NCBI GenBank assembly: GCA_947561715.1
Contig: OX387197.1
Location: 17,530,266-17,594,265, forward strand
Origin: Ascidia mentula
Lineage: Eukaryota; Chordata; Ascidiacea; Phlebobranchia; Ascidiidae
Direction: 5' to 3'
Length of the DNA: 64,000 bases
Shown piece after piece: positions 22,501-34,399 of this stretch. How positions within the stretch are numbered: position 1 is the stretch's first letter; every line of letters starts with the position of its first letter. The notes under the pieces were generated by a model that was not told the origin of the DNA, made no database searches, and worked only from the letters and a program-made list of their open reading frames with translations. The position numbers and the translations under genes are program-made.

Positions 22501-25215
22501 CAACCCCACATAAACTAAACTATTAAATTAACGATCGGATCGCAACCTATTGCAGAATAATCAATCGTGGACAATCCGAGCATTCTCTCACCTCATTGCC
22601 CATGTGACATCACAAAGGACGCGTTTCCGGCGAGGCTAAGAAGCGATTAGGTTTATTTAAACTGACTTTTGCGATGGTAAAACGTCAACCAATCCGATCC
22701 ACTCAAAAACACATCTAACCACAGTAAACACTTATTAGTTATGCCTGAATTGTTCGCGCGTCACGTGATATTACGTCATACTAATCACCCTGTACACAAG
22801 CAATCAACACTGATTACTGCAGTTGTGACACGGGCTACAAAGTTTTTGAAACACATCAGAAGCTCAAAGCATTTCCCCTCAAAAAAATCTCAGATATTTT
22901 TCCAAACAAATGTTTGACAAACTTTTGTTCCATTGCAGATATCTGGGATTGCGCCCCAAATCTGTGCCAGAATGGAGGGACTTGAGGAGTTTTGGTGAAC
23001 GATTATAATTGCTCCTGCATCTTCGGTTACGATGGAAAGAACTGCTCAAATTGTAAGAAGTGAAAATGTTTGAAAAAATTTGAGGCTTTTTTGTATTTTA
23101 ATGGCGACGTCACGTGTTTCAGTTTAGCCAATCCGAGCGATTGTTTGTGATGAAGACGTAACAATTAGTTCGTCTTAAAATCTTGTTGTCAAAGAAACGT
23201 TGGTAATGCAACCGTGTATTGAAGCAGTCAATAACGTTACGTGAGAGTTACTTCATGGTGATGCTTTTGAGCGCAAGGTGACGAATCTGGTCTTCGTCCC
23301 CAGATATCGGACAATGTTACAACAAACCTTGTCAGTATGGAGGAACCTGCGTTAACGGAACTGCAACAACCTATGCGTGCAACTGCATGCCTGGATACGA
23401 TGGAATCGACTGTGGAAATGGTAAAAAACTGGTTCCCTGTTTGTAATCCACGTAGGACGTGGTGTTATGATTCGAGTTGTCACCAAATTGAAGTTGTGAC
23501 TTTGTCATAGTTTTACCAAATCGCAACAAAACGAACTGTAATATACGGTGTCACATAACTATGCCTTGGGACTCACAACAAAGTGTGTAACTACAATCAT
23601 CCCAGTTGTTACCAAACCTGAAGGTCGCAGGTCGAACCCCGGACAGGGATAACATGATGTATAATGTTCAGAAATCAAGAAGTGCTCCTCCAATCCCTGC
23701 ACGAACGGTGGAACTTGCAACGAATTCGTGAACTTCTACAACTGCTCTTGTCCGGTCGGGTTTGGTGGGCCGACTTGCGCCAAAAGTAAGTCCTGTTATG
23801 CGAGTTGCTTTATCGCTGAACCTGAATGCCTCGGTTATATATAAAGTTGTATATAAAACACACACATATATATAACTTATATTGAATGGTGACATCAACA
23901 AACTGCACCTCCCGCAGTTTTCTGAAACAAACCCGACATTGGGACAAATTTATCGCGTGACGTCATCTAAGTCATACCATTGTTGTCTACGTAATATTTA
24001 CTGACCTTAGAATACTTTCCTAGTTAATATTCCAGAATGCATCGTTGGGTAATAAATGTTTTAGGTTTAAAGATAACGACAAAGACTCGTTGCTTTTATT
24101 AGCCCAAGTCATTAAACCTGAGCCCTCAAGTCCAAGAACACGTGAAAATTTGCTGCCTTGTTTTCGTATGTACTGCCTCTAGTGGTAGTCGGTGTGACAG
24201 CAGGGGTAACCTTGTTTCACTTTGATCCTCTACAACCTAAAATAGGTAATTATATAACAGTTCCCATTTAATTAACAGGGATGAATGCCCATTTTTACGT
24301 CACACACGTGTTTGCAAGGCAACCTCTGTTCCAATCCACGTACAGAGCTCGCAATATGTGTTGGCTTCAGACTCTCTCCTTCAGATATTCCTTCATAATC
24401 CCTGTCGGGATACTCGCTATAGCGAACTTTCTCTTCTGCTCATCCATCATAGTCCACCTCACCTGCAAGCGGGGAGCGGTGAGATCACGTGACAACGTTG
24501 CTATAGTGACACCGAACCTTTTCTTTCTAAATAGTGGTTTAACTTTTTGTGCACAACGAGTAGAGAAAAAAATACAATAAACATTACGTCACCACCATTG
24601 ACGTCATATTATGAATGCAGATCCAGTCTTCTGCCGCCAAACGCACAACGACTCATGACATGATTGTTGCCGTGACACTCGTTGTCATGCTGGGTGTCAC
24701 GTGGTTGTTCGGCTTCCTCATGTTGGCAGCTGACAATAAGATTTACCTGGAATTCACCTCGTGGATCTTCTGCATCTTCAATGTCTTCCAGGTGATTCCC
24801 CTAATTAGGTGTGGGCGCATTACAGGATGCAGAGTAGGGACTTTTCCAACGTGTTTTAACAAGGGGAACGAAGAGACCAATCAAAAAAGTGGGTATCAAA
24901 ATATTGAGTATAAAAATATTGAGTATAACAATATTAAGCATAACAATATTGAGTATAAAGATATTGAATATCAAAATATTGAGTATAAAGATATTGAGTA
25001 TAGAGGTAGATATTGATCCGCTGTAATCACTTTCCCACCAGGGTTTTCTGATTTTCATCCTAAACTGTGCGAGACAAGACAACGTCAGAGCTCTCTGGCT
25101 GCACCCAATGGTGAGAAGTATGACGTGTGGAAATTATTACGCATCTAAACCAACAACATCCACAAAATCCACCTCTGCTTCTAACATCTCTCAAGTCAAC
25201 TGGTCGAAGATTTGA
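19594..25215 (+). pseudogene. Adhesion-GPCR-like receptor, left-arm copy (vWA-LCCL-EGF-TM5-7), broken
   Basis: Readable exons with matching phases: vWA exons 19594-19747, 19938-20035, 20461-20622; LCCL 20784-20934 and 22024-22158; EGF 22939-23052, 23304-23420, 23672-23785; TM exons about 24279-24478, 24621-24791; C-tail 25042-25215. LCCL shows CETTGDPQYG, RCPANC and SICVAAIHAGI. The TM exons read CWLQ, SFIIPVGILAIANF (TM5), VVMLGVTWLFGFL (TM6) and FTSWIFCIFNVFQ then GFLIFILNC (TM7), as in class B2 receptors. Faults: no signal peptide or first vWA exon; a 14-nt deletion in the last vWA exon shifts the frame; EGF 1 has TGA at 22983 where its conserved third Cys should be; the GAIN domain and TM1-4 are absent. 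Part of the 3' half could still belong to an expressed transcript. Confidence 0.8.
24894..25003 (+). repeat. 15-bp minisatellite in a receptor intron
   Basis: At least seven units of the form 'tataa(a/c)(a/g)atattgag' lie in tandem between the TM6-7 exon and the C-tail exon. If the intron were retained, the frame would stay open and add an IEYK/N/D repeat. The good GFLIFILNC exon downstream makes normal splicing far more likely. Confidence 0.8.
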
Positions 25216-27317
25216 ATCAGAAACATTTTCCACCCAAACCCCATGACAATTATCCATGGAAATAAGTCACGACCCACCAGAATCCAATACATTTGTGTTT
25301 TGCATTCCCAAACAATCTAATAGTAAAGTCTTTGTAATCAACCTCCCGTGCCCCATTAGCTTGGTGCATACCCCAATTTGAGAAACACTGACTAAGCGAC
25401 TCACTCGCGCCATCTCGCGGGCAATTTTTTTGTGGTAAATATTAAGTATTTCAGAAAGCAATGCCTGTCATTTAAAACATTCTTTGTAGAAATTAATATT
25501 TTTTTAATTAGATTGTGTTCAGATTGTATCAGCTCGGGTGTTTAAAACATTTCAGTTTGGTGATAAAGATTCAGTCTTGATGATATCTTGTACATAGAAA
25601 CTGATTTTTGTCTTGTTTTGTTTTGGATGAAATTTTGGTGTGAAAGACGAGATATAATATTGTGTTGTGTTTGGGAATCTAAATTCACTGTTGTGGCGCC
25701 TCAACTTTTGATTTTTTGACAGAAAAAACTTTCCATTGTTAGCATGTATATATTTCATCATTTTGTTTCTGACAAGTTTTGTCGCAAATTTATTCTGGAT
25801 AAGTTTAGGCTGAAAGAAACTTCATAACTTCGCACAATTTAACCGTGGTAGATGTTTGTTTTCAATGCACTTTATGCGCACCAACAAATTCTGTAAATAA
25901 AACTAGTCATCCATCATGATTTCATCATCTTCAAATAAAGCAGAGAACCTTTGTCGACGGTGTGAACTCTGTTGACCCCAATTTCTGATTGATCCAAAAT
26001 TGAAATCCGATTTAAACAGCAAAAGTCGGGACAAAACTCTGATTGTCCGGACTAAGATCGCCGATGCTTTCCAAAGTCTCAGGTTTTCTCCGCAGATCGA
26101 ATCAATTCTGTTTTTGTTTCTTCAATAAGTTTCGTTTCATGAAAGAAGGCAATTAACGACAAATCTCATTCGCTCGGCTTACAAAATCCCATTGTTTCAC
26201 CTCACGACGTCACAACGGTGTATTGTTACGTATCCATTGGTCGGGATGTTGCAATCACGTATTTTGCAAATTTGTTTGTGCGAAGCCGATTTCGACGCAA
26301 AAACAAAATTGTTTAATATTGGGACCCCAAGGTCATCATTTGTACCCGTTGAGAATTCAAGGTGATCATAGCACTTGTTCCAGTCGAGTTAACAACGGAT
26401 CGACGGTAAAAAATGGAACTTTAAATTCAGCAAGATTTCTTAACTGGGGGTCTGGGGACCCTAAAGGGACAGTATCCTATCAGGGGGTTCACAGTGACGT
26501 ATCTAGAGGCTCTTCAGTGACGTAACTGGAGGCTCATCAATGACGTAACTAGAGGCTCCTCAGTAACGTATCTAGAGGCTCCTCAGTGACGTATCCAGGG
26601 GGTTCCACAGGACTTTCCAAACCCTTATAGTTTTAGTGATGAGGTTCATTTAGGGACATCCCCAAATAAATGTTTTCTAAATTGTAACGGGTAAATGGGG
26701 GTCAACAGAGTTCACACAGTCGACAAAGGTTCCCTGCTTTATTTGAAGATGATGAAATCATGATGCATCACTTGTTTTATTTACAGAATTTATTGGTGCG
26801 CATGAAGTGCATTGAAAACAAACATCTACCACGGTTAAATTGTGCGAAGTTATGAAGTTTCTTTCAAACTTATCCAGAATAAATTTGCGACAAAACTTAT
26901 CAGAAACACAATGATGAAATATATACATGTTAACAATGGAAAGTTTTTCTGTCAAAAAATCGAAACTTGAGGCGCCACAACAGTGAATTAAGAATCCCAA
27001 ACACAACACAATAATATATCTCGTCTTTCACTCCAAAATTTTATCAAAAGAAAACAAGACAGAAATCAGTCCTATATACAACGGATTGCCTTCACAAAAT
27101 AAAGTACAAGGGTTAAGGGTTCGAATCCCCGAGCGAGTGGGTTGGTAAACAAGTGAAATGTTATGCGGGAGTATAATCTGCTGCTGTATTTGTTTTTACT
27201 AACATGAATGTTGATGTTTAGTGGCCCAGGTTTTTGATACTTATACTGATTGATAACAACAATTATCGTGGAAAATTTAATGACGTCATAAGTTGTGACA
27301 TCGGTACATCACCATAG
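25216..27317. other. Centre of the inverted duplication
   Basis: This stretch holds the 3' flanks of both receptor copies (matching arms 25590-25981 and 26697-27085) and the unpaired spacer. No exon is seen in the spacer. The GAIN exon of the right copy ends at about 27318. Confidence 0.7.
26492..26606. repeat. 23-bp minisatellite at the palindrome centre
   Basis: Five tandem units of about 23 bp, each like 'cagtgacgtatctagaggct' plus three bases, lie in the spacer between the arms. Most units contain TGACGTAA or TGACGTAT. Confidence 0.85.
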
Positions 27318-30300
27318 TTATTCGTCCCGCCAACGATGAAGCGTTCGGATTGTTGAAAGCATGATTTCGATCGCCTTCTGTGTGTCGCTATCCGAGATTA
27401 GAGCTGATGACGTGTTCTGTCCCGATGTCGCCACAATCGCCAATAGTGATAGTGACGTTTCGACGACCTTAGTTGTCACAGTTGACGGATCCATGACGTT
27501 TATCTGCAGGGGTAACAAGGTCAGATAAAGGGGAATCCCCCGACAAGTTTTTTTGCCCAACTTCTGATGTAAATGCAACAAATGGTTTCGTTGCAAAGCG
27601 CGTTTAAACCGCTCCGTGACATTATAATAAGCTATACTTACACCGGATATGACGTCAGTGGTGGTGCTGGTGCAAGGGACCGACACAATGTTGGTGAAAT
27701 TTGCAGTAAGTTTTCCAGTGTCCTTCCCAATAGCACACGAGGCGGAAGCAATCTCCCGACCTGCCAACATTTAACCGAATTTACTACTACCGCTAGATGA
27801 CGCAGCGCAACAGAAAAGAAGGAACATGTTCGTGGTTGATTGAAAGGTGGGCGTTAATAGGTGTAGTATCTACTAGGCACTGGACTTTTCGATCGAGTAA
27901 AACATTGGATCCGATTGAAGTTTCTGGGAAAGTGATATTTGTTCCTTTCAACGCAGGACATCTCACTGTGACGTAAAAACGAACTGTTGTTTGCTTTATT
28001 ATGAGTAAGAAGTTCAATAATTAAACAATTCTTTTAACAAATTTTCGCTCAGTTTGTCAATAATTGGCTGATGTTTGAGTAAATTCGTTTGTTGTCACCA
28101 CAAATTAATGTTTAATAAGTTGAAAATTACCACCTCTGCACGCAATAGCGTTTTTTTACAGAAGTGCGTTTTTTCCTGTTCATTAAATTTGTGTATTGAT
28201 ATGTATTGAAAATGAGCTTGAACAGTTTGCGAAAACAACTCGTGATCTCGTGATAGAACTCATGATCAACGACTTACGATCACATGACGTTGGAATTCCG
28301 GTAAGTGGCGTAGCAGAGTAACCCGGTTTGCATTTACAACTTCCAGTTTGGGAATCGCACACTCCGTTAGGTAAACACGTGACCGCGTGGCAATTTCCTA
28401 AAGCTGTTGATGGAAATGTTGAACTTACTGAAAGCAACTGGAAGTTTTCCATACATAGGACATTAACGTACAACGTTTCATAACCATGATTATCGAGTTG
28501 TTTAAGTTTCTTCTACGTTTTAAATATAAAATCCTAAAAGTGGTAAAAAAAGGTTATGTTTGATGAGGCAGCATTTCTTAACAATCTCGCAGGTAGTTCC
28601 GTTGTAACCCGGCAAACACAGGCAGTTAAACGCGAACACAAGATCTTGACAGGAGCCCCCATTTAAGCACGGATGCGATGCGCCCTCGTCCTTCGCTGTG
28701 TTAAATAATATTGAAAACGTTTGTACGAAAACCTGAAAATATTTATTGAAGATATTTATGGCGTTAGTCGTTTTGTTGGAGATGAATTGTCGTTCGTGAT
28801 AACTCGTTTTATTTCTCAGGTTGAGGTCCACGCAGTTTGTTATTAAAATTCGCTAAAAGTAATCTTGTCACCACCAAACAATATCTAAACCAATATTTTG
28901 GAACCTCTGTATGACAAAAAACTTGTGCTTTGTACATTCTTATATTAAAAACGAACAAACTTATGCAAACAATTCATATGAGAACGTAGAACAGCGTCTT
29001 TTGTCGCTGCAAATTATTGTTTTGCATTCACTGTTCTTTTAATTTATTTTTTGTTGCCACGACAACTGCAGACAGTTGGTAAAATAACTTCTTGTTGGCG
29101 CGTTTGAAATTTGTGAGGGTTCAGGTTTGATGATCGGGGCTAATAAAGGCAACGACTCTTTGTCGTTATCTTTAAACCTAAAACATTTATTACCCAACGA
29201 TGCATTCTGGAATATTAACTAGGAAAGTATTCTGAGGTCGGTGATTATGACGCAGACAACAATGGGATGACTTAGACGTCACGCGATTTATTTGGATTTG
29301 GTTGACGTTTTACCATCTTAAAAAAGAGGATAATAAGTAAAGCTAATTGCTTCCCAGCCTCGCCGGAAACGCGCCCTCTGTGATGTCACAAGGGCAATGA
29401 GGTGATAGAATGCTCGGATTGTCCACGATTGATTATTCTGCATTAGGTTGCGATCCGATCGTTAATTTGATAGTTTAGTTTATGTGAGGTTGGGTTAAAG
29501 CGGGCAATGCTTGGCTTAGATTAAGTTTGTTGTGTTAACGTTGCCTTGATGATCACCAACGTCATAAAATAAATTAATCCCAAACAACCGACAAGGTATC
29601 GGCCAAAGGATTGTTGGTTGGGCGAAAAACCTTCTTGTCCCATTACCAGAAGCAACCGAACCCATAACCCCTACTTATTACGCCATAATCCCTACTGGAG
29701 TAGCGATAATTTATGTGAACGTTTCTTGGTCTTTCGCTTAATGGTGATCTCCAGTGTTGCCACCATGTGAGAAGCAACCTACACAACTTTAAACGTCATA
29801 ATTTCTTCTGAGAAAATACACCCCACATTCATTTTAATCACCTTGATACTTACAGCATACGTAATATTTAATGACGTCATACTTGGCAGGGAATTGTTGA
29901 AGATGAACGGAGTTGTTGTTTGCGTAGTGCAGCTTTGAGATGTTACACCGTTCTGTGTAGAACCTGCATAAGTAGATTGACCCGGTCTTCTAATGATCCG
30001 AACATTCCCTCCTTCGTCTGAAAAACACGGTTAGTACCTCAATTATTCCTCGGATTCCTGCAATCTTGCAGACTGGTAAAATCGGTACAAAAGTGCTTGA
30101 ATATCGGGGATTGAATTAAGTCTCAGCAATGCGGCCTTCGACGGATTTCCTTTCGTGCACACAGAGCATTTCAAAATTCCAAGTTAAGTTGTTTGTTTTA
30201 TGCGGAACCGAGAATGCGCATGTTTCATTGATTGTAAAGTTTGAAGAAAGCTGTAATAACCTTTGCAGTAACTGCGCTCCGTCCACATTTGGACCGACAC

Positions 30301-30583
30301 CAATAACACGGAATGGTTGCCACCAAGGTTAACACTGCAATGCAAAATACCCCATTTTGGTAAACGTGTGTGAATAACTTTTAATGTTTTTCAAAATTAT
30401 TTTCAAATATTAAATACCCACCACAGTAAGCATAGGCTATGGTTGCACAACTCAAAACGTGAAGGAACTTTGGTGTTAATGATATATACTGCATATAATT
30501 GGGTTCATTATAACTGTATATAAATTTTGCACAACATGTGTAAAGGTTGCTGGGTGCAAAAATGGGTAATTAGTTACATTCAA

Positions 30584-31027
30584 GGTTCACAGGCTTCGCA
30601 GCCAAGGCATTGCAGCCAAGCTGGATCAGCCACTTTTCCTGGCATTACTTCTGCGTTGTCTGATTACGGTGGTGGAGATCCTCTACGCATGTGAAGGTCG
30701 CCTGACAAGTTGTGCGCTTGCGCACCAGTGTACCTTGGCCACAATATACCCCGTGAAGCCACTGAGCTCCGGTAGCTCAGTTGGTAGAGCGTTGGGCCTG
30801 GTTAGCCCAGGGTCGTGAGTTCAAACCTCACCGGGAGCTTGATTTTTCAGGTCTCGCTCCGACTTGTCGGGAAAAGTGGTTGATCCAGCTTGGCTCCAAT
30901 GCTTTGACTGCGAAGCTAGTGAACCTTATGATCAGAATATTAGAGCTGTGATCGCCAAATATAAAGGGCCTGCGCAGTGGGGCGATCCCGCCTTGCTATG
31001 CGTAAGCATGGCATTACTTCTGCGTAT
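30584..31027. mobile_element. Small inserted element carrying a tRNA-like sequence
   Basis: Identical 10-bp direct repeats (ttacattcaa, 30574-30583 and 31028-31037) flank 444 bp that interrupt a receptor intron otherwise alignable to the left arm. Within it, about 30584-30640 and 30867-30925 are inverted repeats (ggttcac, aagctggatca), and a tRNA-like segment lies between them. The word 'ggcattacttctgcg' occurs near both 30640 and 31010. No coding sequence is seen. It may be a SINE nested in a MITE, or a composite element. Confidence 0.7.
30766..30838 (+). tRNA. tRNA-like sequence (anticodon GGT, Thr if genuine)
   Basis: The 73-nt segment has acceptor halves gctccgg/cgggagc (one mismatch), D arm gctc/gagc, anticodon stem tgggc/gccca with loop ctggtta, and T arm gtgag/ctcac with loop ttcaaac. 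Pol III A and B boxes (tagctcagttgg, gttcaaacc) are intact. An extra base between D and anticodon stems and its position inside a small inserted element suggest a SINE head or tRNA pseudogene, not a functional tRNA gene. Confidence 0.45.
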
Positions 31028-31704
31028 TTACATTCAATTGATGATATTTTCCCAACGTTATCACCACGTATCACAAAATCTAAAAATGATAGCGTTATTT
31101 CAATCTTTTTTTTGGAAGTACACAAGGTGATGGGGTTTGTAAGAAATCCTGTTTACAGCTTGGGCGGCGCCAAGTGCTAGCTGGTTTGTATCATGTTGCC
31201 CAAATGCAAAGCATCCGACAATACTGGCCTTTCAACTAAAGTATTGCTGTCAATCGCAGGATCGTCAGTTGTCACAATTAAGAACTTATTTGAACTGACG
31301 TTATTGGCGCGCATGATTGCTGTCGTGGTAAAAGTACTTGCAGCAAAAAGGTGGGGCATGTTGTCGTTAACGGCAGTTTCGATACAAGTCACATCTGTGC
31401 AGTTGCCCAGTTTTGTTGGATATTAATAGATAGAATCCGTACGATAGTCGATGCTAAGTCAGTATAAATAGTCTAGCACTGTTACAGACTCCAATGCCAA
31501 GGAACAGAAGTGCGGGCAATTCTGTTTACCCACTTTGTTCTTACTTTCTGACGTCCTGGTTTTCGTATTGAAGAATAGCAGCGTGAAAGGTACTGGACAA
31601 TGGGAGGTTTTCAGCGTTGGACATAAAGGCAGCTTTGTATGTTGGAAAACCATCGTTAGAAATCGATGAGGTGCTGTCCACCAAAAAGTCCACGTTTTGG
31701 GTCT

Positions 31705-32819
31705 CTGTAAACAAGCACATACACTAGTTGTTACTTTATCATAAACTACATTAGTGAAACAGGAACACAAACAGGAACATACCTAATACATCAATTTAAT
31801 ACTTTATTAATAATACAATAATTATTTTTGAATTTCACAAAGCGATCTGTGGACAGCTCAGATGAATTTTTATGAGACAAACATGATTCGCCTAAAAAGG
31901 CAGTTTCTGCTTTTAAAGCTGTTGAATTGACTAAGGGAAAACTTCGAAAACGGAATCTAAAAACAGAAAGGGGCAGGTACCTGATTGTCCAGTGCAAAAA
32001 AAAGTCTAGTTTAAATCTGCCAACAAACATTTTAAACACAACTATCCAATATGTCTTAGTACAGTTGGTATTCCTACGTTTACTTCTAAGTTATCGCTTT
32101 TGTCCTATTCTTCCTGCTATCCTTGTCCCACCATCGTCATTTCGGCGAAATGGAAATAAGTTAAAACCGAATTTATTTCACGCATGACTGAACGCGACTT
32201 CAAAGTATTGTGTTCACAAAAATTATACATTAACTCGACACAAAAACAAATAATGAATTGTAATAACAAACATTTTAATCAGCAAAGCCTCCAATACTTT
32301 TAAAACAATATTTACCTATAAAGTATATCGCAACGAAATGGGGTTTGACCGTGGTCACGCTGTGTGAATCCCAGGATGAGCATTGTTTGTCAAAGCGTAG
32401 ACAGCGAGGATTTGCGGCGATGCGTACAAGGGCCGATATATTCCCTGGCAGCTTTTGAAAACAATGAAATTTTCGACCCCTTAACCTTCTTATGTTAATA
32501 AAAAATACCTTTTAGTATTACAGCCGCCACTAATTTGTTCATTTTATGCCAAAACAACACACGAGATTTAATAGGGCAGTATTCACAAAAAAAGGAAAAA
32601 TTGTTTTCGGAAAGTAATTTCGCAGATCTGGTACTGTACTGGTCAAGCCCATAACAGGTGGTAAATCGAAACACATAGCAACTATTGCTCTGTTTCAAAA
32701 CCTGCGGGAAGGGATATCAACAAGTTTTTCGCAAAACAATTTGTTTGATCGGTTCACAGCGGCATTTTTGTTTGTATGCGTACCCCTAAGTTTGTTTACT
32801 TCTTGTCTCCAGTCTAATG
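31705..32819. other. Outer end of the right arm and unassigned sequence
   Basis: On the - strand, about 32160-31900 resembles the leader of gene 2 (about 8340-8570), including 'cgttttcgaagtttt'. The place of the signal-peptide exon is occupied by unrelated sequence. From about 32200 to 32819 I recognise nothing. Confidence 0.55.
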
Positions 32820-33539
32820 TGTCTTATAAACAAGTTCAACACATCGCGCATTCGCGTAGGTCGCGTTCGTATTTTGTACCAACGACCAAACCAAATGGGT
32901 TTGAATAAATTTTCACCTGACGTAATTTTACGGAAGAGATGCACACACATAAGCATTATCTGGTGCTAAAATTATCTTGATCATGCATAACAACTTACAC
33001 ATCGAAAAACGACAAAGAATAGAACAACATTAATGTTTTCATAATGATGTCAGCACCTTGAAGGTTAGTTCAACTGGGATCGTATGATTAAGTCCATGGC
33101 TGAGAAGATTAGCATGTTTACTGGGAGGTTGTTGTAATAAAAAAACATTATAACCTTCAACTCTTGCCGTACTTTGTTCGGGATCATTGCCCGTTAAAAT
33201 AGCGTGATTCCAATATACTAAAACATACAGAGAAAAATTGTGCACTGTGACTGTTGTGACTTAAATTTCGACCCTTATTTATTATCCAGAGCGTGACAAA
33301 CAACAAACTCCATACCTGCGACAGAGGTTTGTATGACACGTTCACACAAGTTCTGATTCCCTGCAGCAGCGATGTTTGTGTCCAGGTAGATACTCTAAGT
33401 TTAGACAGGATGTTTTGTATGTCACAATATGCTATGTTTAATATTGCTTTTGTTGTTCATTTTAGGTTTGCGTGCATGATTTGTTTGGTGTGTTCCGCTT
33501 AATTTCCTTTGAACTCTTGTGACTGTAATTGACAAGACA

Positions 33540-34164
33540 ATGCTGGGTGGCTTTGCTGGACGAGCTTTGGTTTTGATTTTAATTCTGGAATGTAGTTTGT
33601 GCGGTGAGTGTACCCTTTTGTAAGAAATATATTCGAAATATTGACCAAATGCGTATGACAGATTTTTTGCATGTGTTACGCCAAGAGAACGTAATGCTAA
33701 GTGTACGACTACTCCTTTATTGAACTTAGGGTCAGTTCATGCTTTACCAAGTATAAACGGTTCATCTTACGTAGCTTGTAACCCGCAAATGAAAGTTATG
33801 GTTTTTGGTTGTACGTCATGTATTTCAACAGTTTTCGCAAGTCGTTTGTTATACAGCGTCGTTTAATATATATTTCGCCTACTTTATAAAGTCATCATCA
33901 GTATCACTTATGCAGGTGGAATGAATAAGTTGTCAATGCATAAGTCTTGATTGGCATTTGAATTAACGTGGATTAACACTGTGAACGTGTTTACTCAGGA
34001 GCGCAGATCGTGGACATCGTGTTTGTGGTGGACAGCACCTCATCCATTTCTACCAATGATTTTGCAACAAACAAAGCGGCCTTTGCTTCTGCTGCTGAAT
34101 TCCTACCCTTTTCCAATAACTTTCACGCTGCTATTCTTCAATATGGAAATCAAAACATTAGAAA
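33540..34164 (+). pseudogene. vWA gene fragment: signal peptide and first vWA exon only
   Basis: Exon 33540-33603 encodes a signal peptide (MLGGFAGRALVLILILECSL) almost identical to that of gene 3. Exon 33999-34164 encodes the first vWA exon (VDSTSSISTNDFATNKAAFA). A normal donor follows, but no further vWA exon occurs before the Penelope-like fragment and the next gene. It could splice onward only into gene 4, which has its own signal exon, so it is most likely dead. Confidence 0.8.
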
Positions 34165-34399
34165 GTAAGCATCGTTAAAAAGTAAATTAAAAAATTGTGT
34201 TAAAAAAACACCCGAATGATATTGGTTGATCAATGGGTAAATCCCATAGGAGTACAACGAATTTAATTCTTTTGATTTGGCACTCTTTTAAAAAAGACTG
34301 ACTTTTGTAGTCAAAAATGCACACTAGCTTTCGCCTCTCGCTTCGTCAGGTGTAAATAAACACAATGCGATATCGTTAGTTGGCGTCGTCGTGTTGCGG

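Larger units (their letters stand above)
19490..31453. repeat. Large imperfect inverted duplication centred near 26.34 kb
   Basis: Several blocks of the left arm match the reverse complement of the right arm: about 19490-20530 with 30270-31453; 21700-22690 with 29315-30270; 23940-24125 with 29120-29300; 25590-25981 with 26697-27085. Between blocks each arm holds sequence the other lacks. The central spacer is about 715 bp (25982-26696). The layout is a tail-to-tail duplicated receptor gene whose arms later suffered separate deletions. It is not a single mobile element, since it contains host exons and introns. Confidence 0.85.
27318..31704 (-). pseudogene. Adhesion-GPCR-like receptor, right-arm copy (vWA-LCCL-EGF-HRM-GAIN start), broken
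   Basis: Read from high to low: vWA exon 31704-31545 (VDSTSS kept as LVDSTSSIS); a fused exon 31453-31229 in which the second and third vWA exons are joined by loss of the intron and flanking codons; the start of the last vWA exon from 30334; LCCL second exon 30017-29883; EGF-like exons 28695-28583 ([19 protein letters not shown]) and 28403-28278 (CLPNGVC); an exon near 27975-27850 with RCPALKGTNITFPETSIGSN and one near 27770-27640 with GREIASASCAIG, together like a split hormone-receptor motif; then NVMDPSTVTTKVVETSLS, as at the start of a GAIN domain. The signal peptide, LCCL first exon, EGF 1-3 and all TM exons are absent. The copy cannot make a receptor but supplies the modules missing on the left. 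Confidence 0.75.

Noticed and set aside
24792-25016. IEYK-repeat C-terminus of the receptor frame
   Set aside because: It is intron read-through into a 15-bp minisatellite. A good acceptor at 25041 leads to an exon that continues TM7 as in adhesion GPCRs.
31459-31770. 103-codon - strand frame rich in Cys and Trp
   Set aside because: It is a wrong-frame reading of the first vWA exon of the right-arm receptor copy.
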